From: Modicisalibacter sp049808615
GTDB taxonomy: Bacteria > Pseudomonadota > Gammaproteobacteria > Pseudomonadales > Halomonadaceae
Reading direction: 5' to 3'
DNA length: 64,000 nt
Assembly: GCF_049808615.1 (NCBI RefSeq)
Contig: NZ_JBNCAN010000004.1
Span: 62,001-126,000, forward strand
A program made the position numbers and the translations under genes. The notes beneath the pieces were generated by a model. The model was not told where the DNA came from and ran no database searches. It saw only the letters and a program-made list of their open reading frames with translations. The stretch's first letter is position 1; each line of letters begins with the position of its first letter. This document shows positions 27,502 to 38,234 of the stretch, piece after piece.

Positions 27502-28269
27502 ATGCAACGTGAAGAATTCTTACAGCAGTTGTGGCTCGACTATATCCATTTGCATCCGGAGCTGGGCGGCGAGCATCCTTGGGCGCGCGGTGACGACGCC
27601 GAGTACCTGGCCATACTGACGCTCAATATCGGTGCCTTCTGTGCCGAAGCCGTACAGAGCACATTGATGCGTTTTGGATATCGACCCACCGGCCGCTTTG
27701 CCATCGTCGATCGTGGCCTGCTGGTCACTCTCCTCGCCCCACCGGACGATGGTGCCTGGTTGTTACTGGGCGAATTCCAGACCGGTGCGCTGACGCGTGA
27801 GCATCGCCAGCGACTTCAGGCGCTCGTCGACCGAACTCAACCCCAGGATTACCGTGGCCAGAACCTTCTCTGTCGAGGGCGTCCCTGGCCCATGCCGGAC
27901 TGGGCAACCTATCAGGGACTGGAAGCGGAACATCCCCTGGCCGCCTGGCTGGCGATCATGGGCCCCAGACTCCACCATGCAGGCTTTGACTGCGATCGCC
28001 TGGGCAGTGACCTGAACTCCCTGGATCGCAGCATGCAACGGGCAGGCCTACTGGGAAGCATCGATCCAATGCAGAACGTCTTTCCTGTTTCACCCTTGCT
28101 CAATTATCGCTTTTATCCTGCCTGTGCTCAGCGCCTGCCCTTTGCTGGAGGTGATGAACATCGTATCTCGACCGGTGGCATCGCGTTGGTCCAGAAAAGC
28201 CTGGCAGGCACTCATGAGCGCGCCGCTGAGCTACTGCTTCCACACCACACGCGCTGTGAAATCGCCTGA
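27502..28269 (+). CDS. DUF1338 (2-oxoadipate dioxygenase/decarboxylase-like) protein with altered metal site
   Basis: A 255-residue protein. The block GRPWPMPDWATYQGLEAEHPLAAWLAIMG-x-RLHHAGF corresponds to the DUF1338/HglS core, where the family reads GRPWP...NHFT. HglS enzymes turn 2-oxoadipate into 2-hydroxyglutarate with two His and one Glu on iron. Here, by remembered alignment, H159 remains, N42 replaces the first His, and the C-terminal HRISTGGIAL lacks the Glu. The start is ATG 27502 (GGAAGG upstream). It may be a pseudoenzyme or bind metal differently. Confidence 0.6.
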   Translation: MQREEFLQQLWLDYIHLHPELGGEHPWARGDDAEYLAILTLNIGAFCAEAVQSTLMRFGYRPTGRFAIVDRGLLVTLLAPPDDGAWLLLGEFQTGALTREHRQRLQALVDRTQPQDYRGQNLLCRGRPWPMPDWATYQGLEAEHPLAAWLAIMGPRLHHAGFDCDRLGSDLNSLDRSMQRAGLLGSIDPMQNVFPVSPLLNYRFYPACAQRLPFAGGDEHRISTGGIALVQKSLAGTHERAAELLLPHHTRCEIA

Positions 28270-28300
28270 AACGATTTCTGACATTCAAGCAGTCGCGAAG

Positions 28301-29647
28301 TTAAGATGCGGCGGTGTTCAATGTCAGGCGATCCTCTGCCTCACCGAAATGCGCGCCCGGCTCGAAATCGAACTCGAGCTGCTGCAATTCGTGACGCGCC
28401 TCTTCCAGCTCATTGATGTAGTGCGAGGTTTCCATCAGCGGCATGGGCGCCAGAGGCGCCTGTTCCACCTCGGGCTTCAATCCTTGACGGCCGTGCAAGC
28501 GCACCGTGACGAACATCGCCAGGGACAGGGCAGCCGCACCGAGAAACAGCCACAACCCCTCCGGGCCCACAACCTTCATCAGCAGCGAGGCGCTGAATGG
28601 ACCGATGACCGAACCGATGCCGTACCAGATCATCAGCTTGGCATTGGCCGCGATGATCTCTGCCGGCTCCAGCCAATCGTGAGTATGGGCTAGACTGATC
28701 GAATAGAGCGTGTGCAACATCGCAGTATGCAAGCACGCCACTATGACCAAGGCCACATAGCTATAGCCTGCCGCCAAGGATATGACGGTCCCTGTGATCG
28801 CCATGACCATCGCCATGCCGAGGATCACCTTACGCCGATCAAACCGATCCGACACGCGTCCCAGTGTCCACTGCGCGACCAGCGCCACCAAGGTAGTGAT
28901 CGCCATGAACTGCGCCGTTTGCCGGGTGCTCAGGCCAATCTCCTGGCCGTAATAAGGCGTCATGGCGAAGAACGCCTGCGCCATCAGACCTGCCGTAAAA
29001 GCCCCTACCAAGCCTACCGGAGCGCGTGTTAACAGCTCACGTAGCTTTATCTTATGGGCAACATCATGACTGCCTTGGGAAGGGCCATGGATGCGATAAA
29101 TCGACAAGGGCACCAAGGATAGGGCAAACAGGATACCGGTCACTGAAAACAGCACCGCCGTGCCTGGATCGGCGAGATTCAACATCCATTGCCCCCCGGC
29201 CAGGGACAAGGTGGAAATCACCATGTACCAACCAAGCACCTTACCGCGATTCTGATTGGTCGACTCCCCCGACACCCAGGACTCCATTACCATCAACATG
29301 CCTGCGGTGGCGGCACCCCCCGCCACACGCCAAGCCAGCCAGGCCCAGGCATTGATCCACAGGCCGTGCAACATCGCTGTGACGGCGAGCGTGCCGGCAC
29401 AGGCGGCAAAGACACGAATATGACCCACTGAACGGATACGCTTCTCGAGAAAGTAACTTCCCAGCACGAACCCCATCGAGAAACTGGACATCAACAGACC
29501 GGCCATCTGCGAGGGGAACCCCTCGAGTGACATGCGCACACCCAACAAGGTCATGATCAGACCATGACCCAGCAGAAAACTGATTTCACACACGAACAGT
29601 ATCGGCAACGTCGCCGGCAAGCTGCGCAAGAGCGGGTCTCCTATCAT
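28301..29647 (-). CDS. MFS transporter (YcaD-like)
   Basis: A 448-residue major facilitator with about 12 membrane helices and the loop motif GRVSDRFDRRKV between TM8 and TM9. The C-terminal 60 residues are hydrophilic and acidic. Overall resemblance is to the YcaD branch of putative transporters with unknown substrates. It converges with the DUF1338-like gene. The ribosome site upstream of 29647 is poor, so the start could be slightly different. Confidence 0.82.
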   Translation of the reverse strand: MIGDPLLRSLPATLPILFVCEISFLLGHGLIMTLLGVRMSLEGFPSQMAGLLMSSFSMGFVLGSYFLEKRIRSVGHIRVFAACAGTLAVTAMLHGLWINAWAWLAWRVAGGAATAGMLMVMESWVSGESTNQNRGKVLGWYMVISTLSLAGGQWMLNLADPGTAVLFSVTGILFALSLVPLSIYRIHGPSQGSHDVAHKIKLRELLTRAPVGLVGAFTAGLMAQAFFAMTPYYGQEIGLSTRQTAQFMAITTLVALVAQWTLGRVSDRFDRRKVILGMAMVMAITGTVISLAAGYSYVALVIVACLHTAMLHTLYSISLAHTHDWLEPAEIIAANAKLMIWYGIGSVIGPFSASLLMKVVGPEGLWLFLGAAALSLAMFVTVRLHGRQGLKPEVEQAPLAPMPLMETSHYINELEEARHELQQLEFDFEPGAHFGEAEDRLTLNTAAS

Positions 29648-30025
29648 TATCGTCGAGAAATACGTGATCTACGGCCGAGATCGATAAGCGCGGTCAGCGC
29701 CCAACTGGTCGAGAGGTTAACGAAAACCTTTGCAATTATAACGCCTTACGATCCGCCACCCCAAATTGAACCGACCCTAAGGCATGAGTCGAGTTGTGCA
29801 CAGAAACTGTGAACAAGACTGTGCAAGAGCGCTGCAAAGTGGATCGCGATAACGGTTATTGCCTGCCTGGCAGTCGACGGTTATTTTTTCACCAGCCTTC
29901 TCATCCTCCCCGCGGAGCGACTCACCTATGTCGAACGTCTAAACAACGGCTTACAACTGTCGTGATACGCTGTCGGCAGATATTCTTGAACCATGATGAC
30001 CAGGACATAAAAAGGAGGGAACGGC
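29648..30025. promoter_or_regulatory. Divergent intergenic region between the MFS gene and aacS
   Basis: No supported gene in 378 bp. It must hold promoters for the leftward MFS gene and for aacS. AT-rich stretches occur near 29725-29745 and 29878-29890. Short CTGTG/CACAG inverted repeats lie at about 29796-29825. The strong AAAAGGAGGG ribosome site of aacS lies at its right end. No specific operator is claimed. Confidence 0.35.
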
Positions 30026-31975
<1,950 letters not shown>

Positions 31976-32070
31976 GCGCCGGCCCAGGAGGGTCGACAGA
32001 AGACCATCCTGGGCTGGGCAGCATCAATGCCATCCAGTAGCATACCCCCAAGTCATTGAAGGAGAATGGC

Positions 32071-32943
32071 ATGTCGACCCTGAAGGGGCTCGTGAGCATG
32101 CTGCTGCTGGTGCTCAGCACACTCATCTGGGCGATACCTTTGTACCTGCTGGCGCTATTGAAGCTGATCACCCCGACTCGACGGCTGCGCAGGTATGTGC
32201 TCGAGGGGCTCAACCATATTGCATTGGCATGGATCGGCACCAATCTGTGGTGGATGAAGCGTTGGCTCAAGCCGCGTTTGGAGATTCATCTACCCGAAGG
32301 TTTATCGCCACAACAGTGGTGGCTGGTCATCGTCAATCATCGCAGTTGGACCGATATCTTCATGCTGCAACTGGCCCTACATCGGCGCATTCCCATGCCG
32401 CGTTTTTTCTTGAAGCGCGAGCTGATCTGGGTACCGGTCATCGGGCTCGCCTGGTGGGCGCTGGAGTTCCCTTTCATGCGACGCTACAAGCGTGATCGCC
32501 TGGAACGCAATCCACGCCTTGCCCGGCGCGATCGTGAGGCCACCGAACGGCTATGCGAGCGTGCCCAACAGATGCCCATGGCGATCTACAACTTCGTCGA
32601 GGGAACTCGATTCACGGTGGTCAAGCATGACGCTCAAGCCAGCCCCTATAAGCGTCTACTCAAGCCCAAGGCTGGAGGCACCGCCCAGGTAGTGAGCCTA
32701 CTGGGGAAACGCCTGAGCGGTATTCTCGATGTCACCTTGGCCTATACCCGGGAATCTCCCAACTTCTGGGACTTTTTATGTGGCCGCGAGGCCCCGGCCG
32801 TGCTTTACGCACGCTGTATCGAATTGCCTAACTGGATGCACGGTGGTGATTACCATCGGGATCCGCAGTACAAGGAACGCTTCCAGACATGGCTCAATGC
32901 CTTGTGGCAGGAAAAAGACCACCTACTTGCCTCGCTGCGCTGA
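32071..32943 (+). CDS. 1-acyl-glycerol-3-phosphate acyltransferase family protein (YihG-like)
   Basis: A 290-residue membrane acyltransferase. N-terminal hydrophobic helices are followed by NHRSWTD (the NHxxxxD catalytic motif), FLKRELIWVP and FVEGTRFT (the substrate-binding EGTR motif). Relatives such as YihG/YjdI-type proteins acylate lysophosphatidic acid or related lysolipids. The start at 32071 follows GAAGGAG. Its 3' end overlaps the next gene by 55 bases. Confidence 0.88.
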   Translation: MSTLKGLVSMLLLVLSTLIWAIPLYLLALLKLITPTRRLRRYVLEGLNHIALAWIGTNLWWMKRWLKPRLEIHLPEGLSPQQWWLVIVNHRSWTDIFMLQLALHRRIPMPRFFLKRELIWVPVIGLAWWALEFPFMRRYKRDRLERNPRLARRDREATERLCERAQQMPMAIYNFVEGTRFTVVKHDAQASPYKRLLKPKAGGTAQVVSLLGKRLSGILDVTLAYTRESPNFWDFLCGREAPAVLYARCIELPNWMHGGDYHRDPQYKERFQTWLNALWQEKDHLLASLR

Positions 32944-33812
32944 TAGTGCTGGCGCTCATCCTACTGAATGGCTGCGCCTCATCACCATCGACGACCTGGC
33001 GTGGCGCCCCTTTGGCGGGCAACTGGATCACCATTCAGCGCGGCGACACATTGGGGGCCATCGCGCGCCGCGCCGATGTGCCCTTGGTACGTTTGCAGCG
33101 CTTCAATCCTGGTGTCGATGCCCGGCGCCTTGCCGTGGGGCAGCGCATTCTGGTGCCCAGCAAAAACGAGCGCGCCCCCTCCGGTGGCCCTTATCGCTAT
33201 CAGGTAAGGCCAGGCGATACCTATTCGAGCATCGCTCGACGCTTCGGCACCACGGTTGGACGCATACAAACAGCCAATCGCTCCACGAACCCTGCATCGC
33301 TGCGCGTCGGACAATTGTTACAGGTTCCCTTGAGCGGCAGTGGTCGCAGGATGAGAAGTACCGCTGCCGTTTCCAAGTCCGCTCCCCGCAAGGCATCGAA
33401 GCCAGCGCGCCGCCCTGCCCCGAAACCGCTTCCGAGCCGTTCTAAAAACTGGTCTTGGCCTCTCAACGATTACCGTATCGTGCGCCACTTCGGTCCCGAC
33501 AAGCATGGCACCTTGCAGCCGATGTTACTAAGCACCCGCGCCGGCAATCAGGCTCAGGTAGTGGCCGATGGTCGGGTAAGTTTCGCCAGTAGCATGCGTC
33601 AGCTTGGCCGAGTCGTGATCGTTCATCATGCGGACAACTTACAGACGGTCTATGCCCTGTGCGATGTCCTCAAGGTCAATGATGGCGACCAGATCAAGGC
33701 CGGCACTCCGGTGTGCACGGTCGGCTATAGCGGCGCGACACAGCGCTATGATTTATTGTTCGATGTGCGTCACGGGGGTAAACCCATCGATCCACGCAAG
33801 GTGCTGCGTTGA
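32889..33812 (+). CDS. Lipoprotein with two LysM domains and a degenerate LytM (M23) domain, NlpD-like
   Basis: A 307-residue protein. The lipobox LLNGC follows a hydrophobic signal. Two LysM repeats (ITIQRGDTLGAIARR and YQVRPGDTYSSIARR) bind peptidoglycan; a basic, Pro/Ala-rich linker leads to an M23-type domain. The zinc His residues are gone: YALCD stands where peptidases have YAHxD, and LLFDVRH where they have LHFEIR. This suggests an amidase activator in cell division, as for NlpD/EnvC. The start overlaps the acyltransferase gene by 55 bases. Confidence 0.85.
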   Translation: MAQCLVAGKRPPTCLAALIVLALILLNGCASSPSTTWRGAPLAGNWITIQRGDTLGAIARRADVPLVRLQRFNPGVDARRLAVGQRILVPSKNERAPSGGPYRYQVRPGDTYSSIARRFGTTVGRIQTANRSTNPASLRVGQLLQVPLSGSGRRMRSTAAVSKSAPRKASKPARRPAPKPLPSRSKNWSWPLNDYRIVRHFGPDKHGTLQPMLLSTRAGNQAQVVADGRVSFASSMRQLGRVVIVHHADNLQTVYALCDVLKVNDGDQIKAGTPVCTVGYSGATQRYDLLFDVRHGGKPIDPRKVLR

Positions 33813-33833
33813 ATCATAAACTCGAGGCAGAAA

Positions 33834-33859
33834 AAAGGGGCGCCCCGAGGCGCCCCTTT
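33834..33859. terminator. Bidirectional terminator between the LysM lipoprotein and ompA-like genes
   Basis: AAAGGGGCGCC (33834-33844) pairs with GGCGCCCCTTT (33849-33859) around a CCGA loop. It is flanked by an A-run on the left and T residues on the right, so it can serve both converging genes. Confidence 0.85.
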
Positions 33860-33899
33860 CGCTGACTACCGTTTAAATTCGGTAGCGATTTTCCGATGC

Positions 33900-34799
33900 T
33901 TACTGCTGCCACTCACCCAGCTCGACGCGACGGTTCTCGGCGCGACCTTGCTTGGTTTCATTGCTGGCAACCGGCTGCTCTTCGCCATAGCCGATCGCCT
34001 GCATGCGGCTTTCGGCAATGCCCTGAGACGCCAGATAGGACTTCACTGAATCCGCACGACGCTGGGATAGATCCTTGTTGTAGGAATCGGAACCGATAGA
34101 GTCAGTGTGACCTTCGACACGAACGCGAACGTTCTCGTTGCCACGCAGCTTATCGGCGACACCGTTGAGGATCTGCTCAGCGTTGGAGGTCAACGTTGCG
34201 GAGTCGAATTCGAAGTTGACGTCACGCAGGACCACGTCGGCTTCACAACCAAGCGCGTTGACCTGAGCACCGGCCGGGGTGTTGGGGCACTGGTCCATGT
34301 AGTCCGGCACACCGTCGCCATCGGAGTCGAGCGGGCATCCGGAAGCGTTGACTTCAACACCTGCCGGCGTTCCCGGGCACTCATCCTGATAATCGGGCAC
34401 GCCATCGCCATCGGTATCAAGCGGACAGCCATTGGCATCTACCGCTACACCTGCAGGCGTATTGGGGCACTGGTCGCGATCATCGGGAACGCCATCACCA
34501 TCGCTGTCACCCGTAGCGCTGGAGTAATCGCTACACAGCAATGCACCAGCGGTTGCGCCTGCGACGCCACCGATGGCTGCGCCATCATCTTCATCCGATT
34601 CGCCACTGGTGGCATAACCAATGCCGCCACCGATCAAACCGCCCGCCAAACCACAAACGAACGGGGTCTGATACCACGCTTTCTGATCACTGTCACTGCT
34701 CATGGAGGACTGCGAGGATTGCCCGCCGGAGCTGGCGCAACCTGACAGACCGACCACCAAAGCAGAACCTAGTAGCAAGCCAGTTGTTGATTTCTTCAT
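33900..34799 (-). CDS. OmpA-family lipoprotein with thrombospondin type 3 repeats
   Basis: A 299-residue outer-membrane protein. The lipobox LSGC follows the signal peptide. A glycine-zipper-like segment (GLAGGLIGGGIGYATSG) comes next, then three Asp-rich type 3 repeats (DSDGDGVPD...CPNTPAG), which bind calcium in relatives. The OmpA peptidoglycan-binding domain closes it (NFEFDSATL ... GHTDSIGSDSYN ... LSQRRADSV). The start at 34799 has AAGGAG. It probably anchors the outer membrane to peptidoglycan. Confidence 0.92.
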   Translation of the reverse strand: MKKSTTGLLLGSALVVGLSGCASSGGQSSQSSMSSDSDQKAWYQTPFVCGLAGGLIGGGIGYATSGESDEDDGAAIGGVAGATAGALLCSDYSSATGDSDGDGVPDDRDQCPNTPAGVAVDANGCPLDTDGDGVPDYQDECPGTPAGVEVNASGCPLDSDGDGVPDYMDQCPNTPAGAQVNALGCEADVVLRDVNFEFDSATLTSNAEQILNGVADKLRGNENVRVRVEGHTDSIGSDSYNKDLSQRRADSVKSYLASQGIAESRMQAIGYGEEQPVASNETKQGRAENRRVELGEWQQ

Positions 34800-35145
34800 G
34801 TAACACTCCTTCATTCGCACAACGCTAGACGTAACAAGATGTTACTTAGTGGGTCTATCCTGGAGCCCCAATAGGAGGCAGAGTGACGGTCACTCAAACT
34901 TTCCCACGCAAAAGAAAGCACATTTATGCCTTTCGGGCCAGTGCTTTCCCGATATCGTTGCAAAGTTTATCAACGATACACATTCTGCCATGTCGCGAGC
35001 ATCAACTTGGCTTGGACAGATAATTCTTTTCAAGCCACACCTTGAATTAGCAAATTACAAGGCTGCAGAATTCTCGACGATTATGCAAGATGACAAGGGA
35101 GAAACCCACCACAAATCCAATGAACGATGCTCGACAGTGAGATCT
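34800..35145. promoter_or_regulatory. Upstream region of the ompA-like gene with two perfect palindromes
   Basis: No supported gene in 346 bp. GTAACA-AGA-TGTTAC (34831-34845) lies about 30 bp before the start codon and could form a 5' leader hairpin. GAGTGAC-G-GTCACTC (34881-34895) lies further up and looks like a regulator half-site pair. The distal part (34990-35100) is AT-richer and shows nothing further. Confidence 0.45.
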
Positions 35146-35613
35146 CTAACGCATACTCGCCGGCCATTGCTGCTTGAAATCGATGACCGCCGCCGCCGCT
35201 GCCTGAATATCGTCGTGTAGCGCTTCTTCAACCCCGATGCGTTCCCGGTCCTCTTTGAAGCGTTCGCGCGGAGTCAACTCACGACGCGCCGAGTGGGTGT
35301 GAAGATGAGCAGTGCGCTGATGCACGTCATCAAAAGGCTTGAAGGTGGGCCGCTCGAGCAATGCCGGGTCGATGATCTCGAGCAGTACCTTGCAGCGCAG
35401 GCTACCCTCGATCAAATCGACCTGCTCGGCCAGCATCGCCCGTGCGATTACATCAAGACTCTCGAGACAATTATCATTGGCACGGCGAACCTCTTCCTCG
35501 CGAAACGTTCGGCGCCGCTTGACCTCACGCCATAGCGTCAGTGCATACCCGGCCAATCCGATGATCACGATTATCGCGATGCCCAACAATCCCCAAGCGA
35601 TGATTTCACTCAT
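35146..35613 (-). CDS. DUF2489 membrane-anchored protein
   Basis: A 155-residue protein with one N-terminal membrane helix (IIAWGLLGIAIIVIIGLAGYALTLW), then a basic helical cytoplasmic part. The segment NCLESLDVIARAMLAEQVDLIEGSLRCKVLLEIID fits the DUF2489 family, whose function is unknown. The start at 35613 gives MSEIIAW; an earlier in-frame ATG at 35637 is possible. Confidence 0.7.
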   Translation of the reverse strand: MSEIIAWGLLGIAIIVIIGLAGYALTLWREVKRRRTFREEEVRRANDNCLESLDVIARAMLAEQVDLIEGSLRCKVLLEIIDPALLERPTFKPFDDVHQRTAHLHTHSARRELTPRERFKEDRERIGVEEALHDDIQAAAAAVIDFKQQWPASMR

Positions 35614-35763
35614 GCCGACCCCAGCAACAGATTTCAATGGAACAGTATACGGGCACGCATCGATCGCCCCAACCGCTTAGTCATTGATTCCGAGTTGGGC
35701 TAGGGTGTAGTAGAGTCACTTCGCTTTTTGTTCTCCTTGTTCCGCATAGCTTCGAGGTAAGCC

Positions 35764-37224
35764 ATGTCCCCATCGACGCAGACACCTGACGAGTCGAACA
35801 CGCATCCTTCCAATGCCGCGCGCATCGGTCTTTGGCTGGGCCCACTCTGGGTCCTCATGGTCTTGCTTATTCCTGCGCCGTCGGGCATGTCGGGACCGGC
35901 CTGGGCCTGCGTTGGTCTTGCCTTGTTGATGGCCACCTGGTGGGCCACCGAAGCCATTCCCATTCCTGCCACGGCGCTACTGCCGTTGGTCCTGGTGCCA
36001 GCCCTTGGCATAGGCGAGCTTGAAGCAGCAGCACCGAGTTATGCCAATCCAATCGTTTTCCTGTTCCTGGGCGGCTTTCTGCTTGGTATCGGGATGCAAC
36101 GCTGGGATCTGCACCGGCGTATCGCTTTGAAGGTGCTTCAGGTCGTAGGTTCTCAGCCGCGCCGTCAGATCGCCGGTTTCATGATCGCGACCGGTTTTCT
36201 CAGCATGTGGGTCTCCAATACCGCAACCAGCATCATGATGTTGCCGATCGGCATGTCGGTGATCTCCTTGCTGGAAGACAGCGATCCCAAGGAGCTCAAT
36301 CGTTACGCCACCGCGCTGCTCTTGGCGATTGCCTATTCGGCCAGTATCGGGGGTATCGCAACGCTAATTGGCACCCCGCCCAATGCCTTGCTGGTAGGCT
36401 ATCTGGCGGATGATCGGGGTATCGATATCGGTTTTGCCCAATGGATGCTGGTAGGCGTTCCCGTCAGCGTGGTGATGATGCTGGCGGCCTGGTGGTGGCT
36501 GACCCGAGGTGGCTTTTCTCTAGGCAACAATCAGGACAGCGCCGGCATGATTCGAGATGAGCTGCGCAAGCTTGGCCGCATGTCCAGCGCCGAAAATCGC
36601 GTCGGCGTCGTCTTCCTCCTTGCCGCCCTGTCCTGGATCCTCCGGCCGGTGATCAATGATCTCGGCGTCACTTGGCTATCGGACACCAATATTGCCATCG
36701 CTGCCGGCCTGCTGCTGTTCCTGCTCCCCAGCGGCACTAGCCCCGGTAAGCGGCTGCTCAACTGGGACGAGGCCAAAGAGCTGCCCTGGGGAGTGCTGCT
36801 GCTCTTCGGTGGTGGTCTTGCATTGGCCAGTGTGATCAAGAGTTCCGGGCTGGCGGAGTGGATCGCCAATCAACTCTCGCTGTTCGAGGCACTGCCATTG
36901 ATCCTGCTGATCGGAATCGTCGTACTGGTCATCATCTTCCTTACCGAGCTGACCTCTAACACCGCAACTGCCGCCGCCTTTCTGCCCTTACTCGGCGCGC
37001 TCGCCTTGTCCATGGACGTATCCCCGATACTGATCACCGTGCCGGCGGCCATCGCTGCAAGCTGCGCCTTCATGATGCCCGTGGCAACGCCTCCCAATGC
37101 GATCGTCTTTGCCACCGGCCATATGAAGATTCAGTCCATGATCCGCGCCGGCTTCCTGCTCAATCTCATCGGCACCGTGGTAGTCACCGGCCTGGCGTAT
37201 GTGTTGGTCAGCACCTTGTGGTAA
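35764..37224 (+). CDS. SLC13/DASS-family sodium-coupled anion (dicarboxylate) transporter
   Basis: A 486-residue transporter with about 12 membrane helices. It has WWATEAIPIPATALLPLVL, the first SNT motif (MWVSNTATSIMMLP) and the second (LTSNTATAAAFLP). These two Ser-Asn-Thr motifs bind substrate and sodium in VcINDY. Likely substrates are C4-dicarboxylates or related anions. The ATG lies after AGGTAAGCC. It converges with ctaB across a terminator. Confidence 0.9.
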   Translation: MSPSTQTPDESNTHPSNAARIGLWLGPLWVLMVLLIPAPSGMSGPAWACVGLALLMATWWATEAIPIPATALLPLVLVPALGIGELEAAAPSYANPIVFLFLGGFLLGIGMQRWDLHRRIALKVLQVVGSQPRRQIAGFMIATGFLSMWVSNTATSIMMLPIGMSVISLLEDSDPKELNRYATALLLAIAYSASIGGIATLIGTPPNALLVGYLADDRGIDIGFAQWMLVGVPVSVVMMLAAWWWLTRGGFSLGNNQDSAGMIRDELRKLGRMSSAENRVGVVFLLAALSWILRPVINDLGVTWLSDTNIAIAAGLLLFLLPSGTSPGKRLLNWDEAKELPWGVLLLFGGGLALASVIKSSGLAEWIANQLSLFEALPLILLIGIVVLVIIFLTELTSNTATAAAFLPLLGALALSMDVSPILITVPAAIAASCAFMMPVATPPNAIVFATGHMKIQSMIRAGFLLNLIGTVVVTGLAYVLVSTLW

Positions 37225-37272
37225 CTCCCATCTCTGCCTTTCCTACGCAACTGTCTAGAACGCTAAATACAA

Positions 37273-37303
37273 ACGCCACCGAGGTCAGGACCCTCGGAGG
37301 CGT
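37273..37303. terminator. Hairpin between the DASS transporter and ctaB
   Basis: ACGCC (37273-37277) pairs with GGCGT (37299-37303), and the inner CCGAGGTC pairs with GAC(C)CTCGG with one bulge. The stem sits between converging genes and probably terminates both. Confidence 0.65.
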
Positions 37304-37322
37304 CTGCATACAGCTCCCAGAA

Positions 37323-38234
37323 TCACCCCAGCAACCCGGCATAGTGATCCAGCAAGAGCAGCGCAAAAAGCCCCAGAATATAACGAATCGAGAACCAGAA
37401 AGCGGCGATCGGTGCTTTTGGATCATGGCCGCGCCAGACACGCCAGTTCCAGAGCATGAAGCGCAGATTCAGCACAGTGACACCGACCAGATAGACGGGC
37501 CCCGCCATGCCGGTGGCAAAGGGGAGCAGCGTGATGGCCACGGTGAGCCATCCATAGAGCCATATCTGTAGCCGCGTGAATGCCTCACCATGGGTGACCG
37601 GCAACATGGGCACCTTGGCGCGAGCGTATTCATCGCGTTTGTGAATGGCCAGCGCCCAGAAATGCGGCGGTGTCCAGGCGAAGACGATAAGCACCAGCAA
37701 CAAGGCATCCGGATGCACTTCCCCACTCACCGCCGTCCAGCCCAGTAACGGGGGGGCGGCTCCCGCCAGACCGCCGATGGTGATGTTCTGAGGAGTGGCG
37801 CGCTTGAGAAATGCCGTATAGATCAGCGCATACCCGATCAATGACGCCAGGGTCAGCCAGGCGGTCATCATGTTGACCTGCCACATCAACAGCCCGATGC
37901 CACACATCGATAGCAAGCACGCCCAGGCAAGCGCCAGCGGAGTGGGCAAACGCCGGGACGCCACCGGACGACGCGAAGTACGCAGCATCATGGCGTCCAG
38001 ACGTCGGTCGAGCACATGATTGAACGCAGCGGCGCCGGAGGCCGCCAGGCCGATTCCTACCAGACCGAAAATCATCGCGCCAAGGGGAGGAAGTCCCGGA
38101 ACCGCCAGGGCCATGCCTACCAGGGCACAGGCCAACATGACCAGAACGACCCGGGGCTTACCCAGCGTCACGAGATCCTGCCACTGCCATGAACGGATGG
38201 GTTGCTCCGCTCGAGCAATCAGTGCACTACCCAT
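37323..38234 (-). CDS. ctaB: Protoheme IX farnesyltransferase (heme O synthase)
   Basis: A 303-residue UbiA-family prenyltransferase with seven to nine membrane helices. The first Asp-rich motif is NHVLDRRLDAMM. The second conserved region is AWTPPHFWALAIHKRDEYARAKVPMLPVTHG. It makes heme O from heme B for the oxidase. Its start overlaps the end of ctaA by eight bases, so it is translated in the same message. Confidence 0.95.
   Translation of the reverse strand: MGSALIARAEQPIRSWQWQDLVTLGKPRVVLVMLACALVGMALAVPGLPPLGAMIFGLVGIGLAASGAAAFNHVLDRRLDAMMLRTSRRPVASRRLPTPLALAWACLLSMCGIGLLMWQVNMMTAWLTLASLIGYALIYTAFLKRATPQNITIGGLAGAAPPLLGWTAVSGEVHPDALLLVLIVFAWTPPHFWALAIHKRDEYARAKVPMLPVTHGEAFTRLQIWLYGWLTVAITLLPFATGMAGPVYLVGVTVLNLRFMLWNWRVWRGHDPKAPIAAFWFSIRYILGLFALLLLDHYAGLLG

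Noticed and set aside
34849..35220. 123-residue plus-strand frame between the ompA-like and DUF2489 genes
   Set aside because: Low-quality codon use, no start signal and it runs into DUF2489 antisense; the region looks like a promoter.
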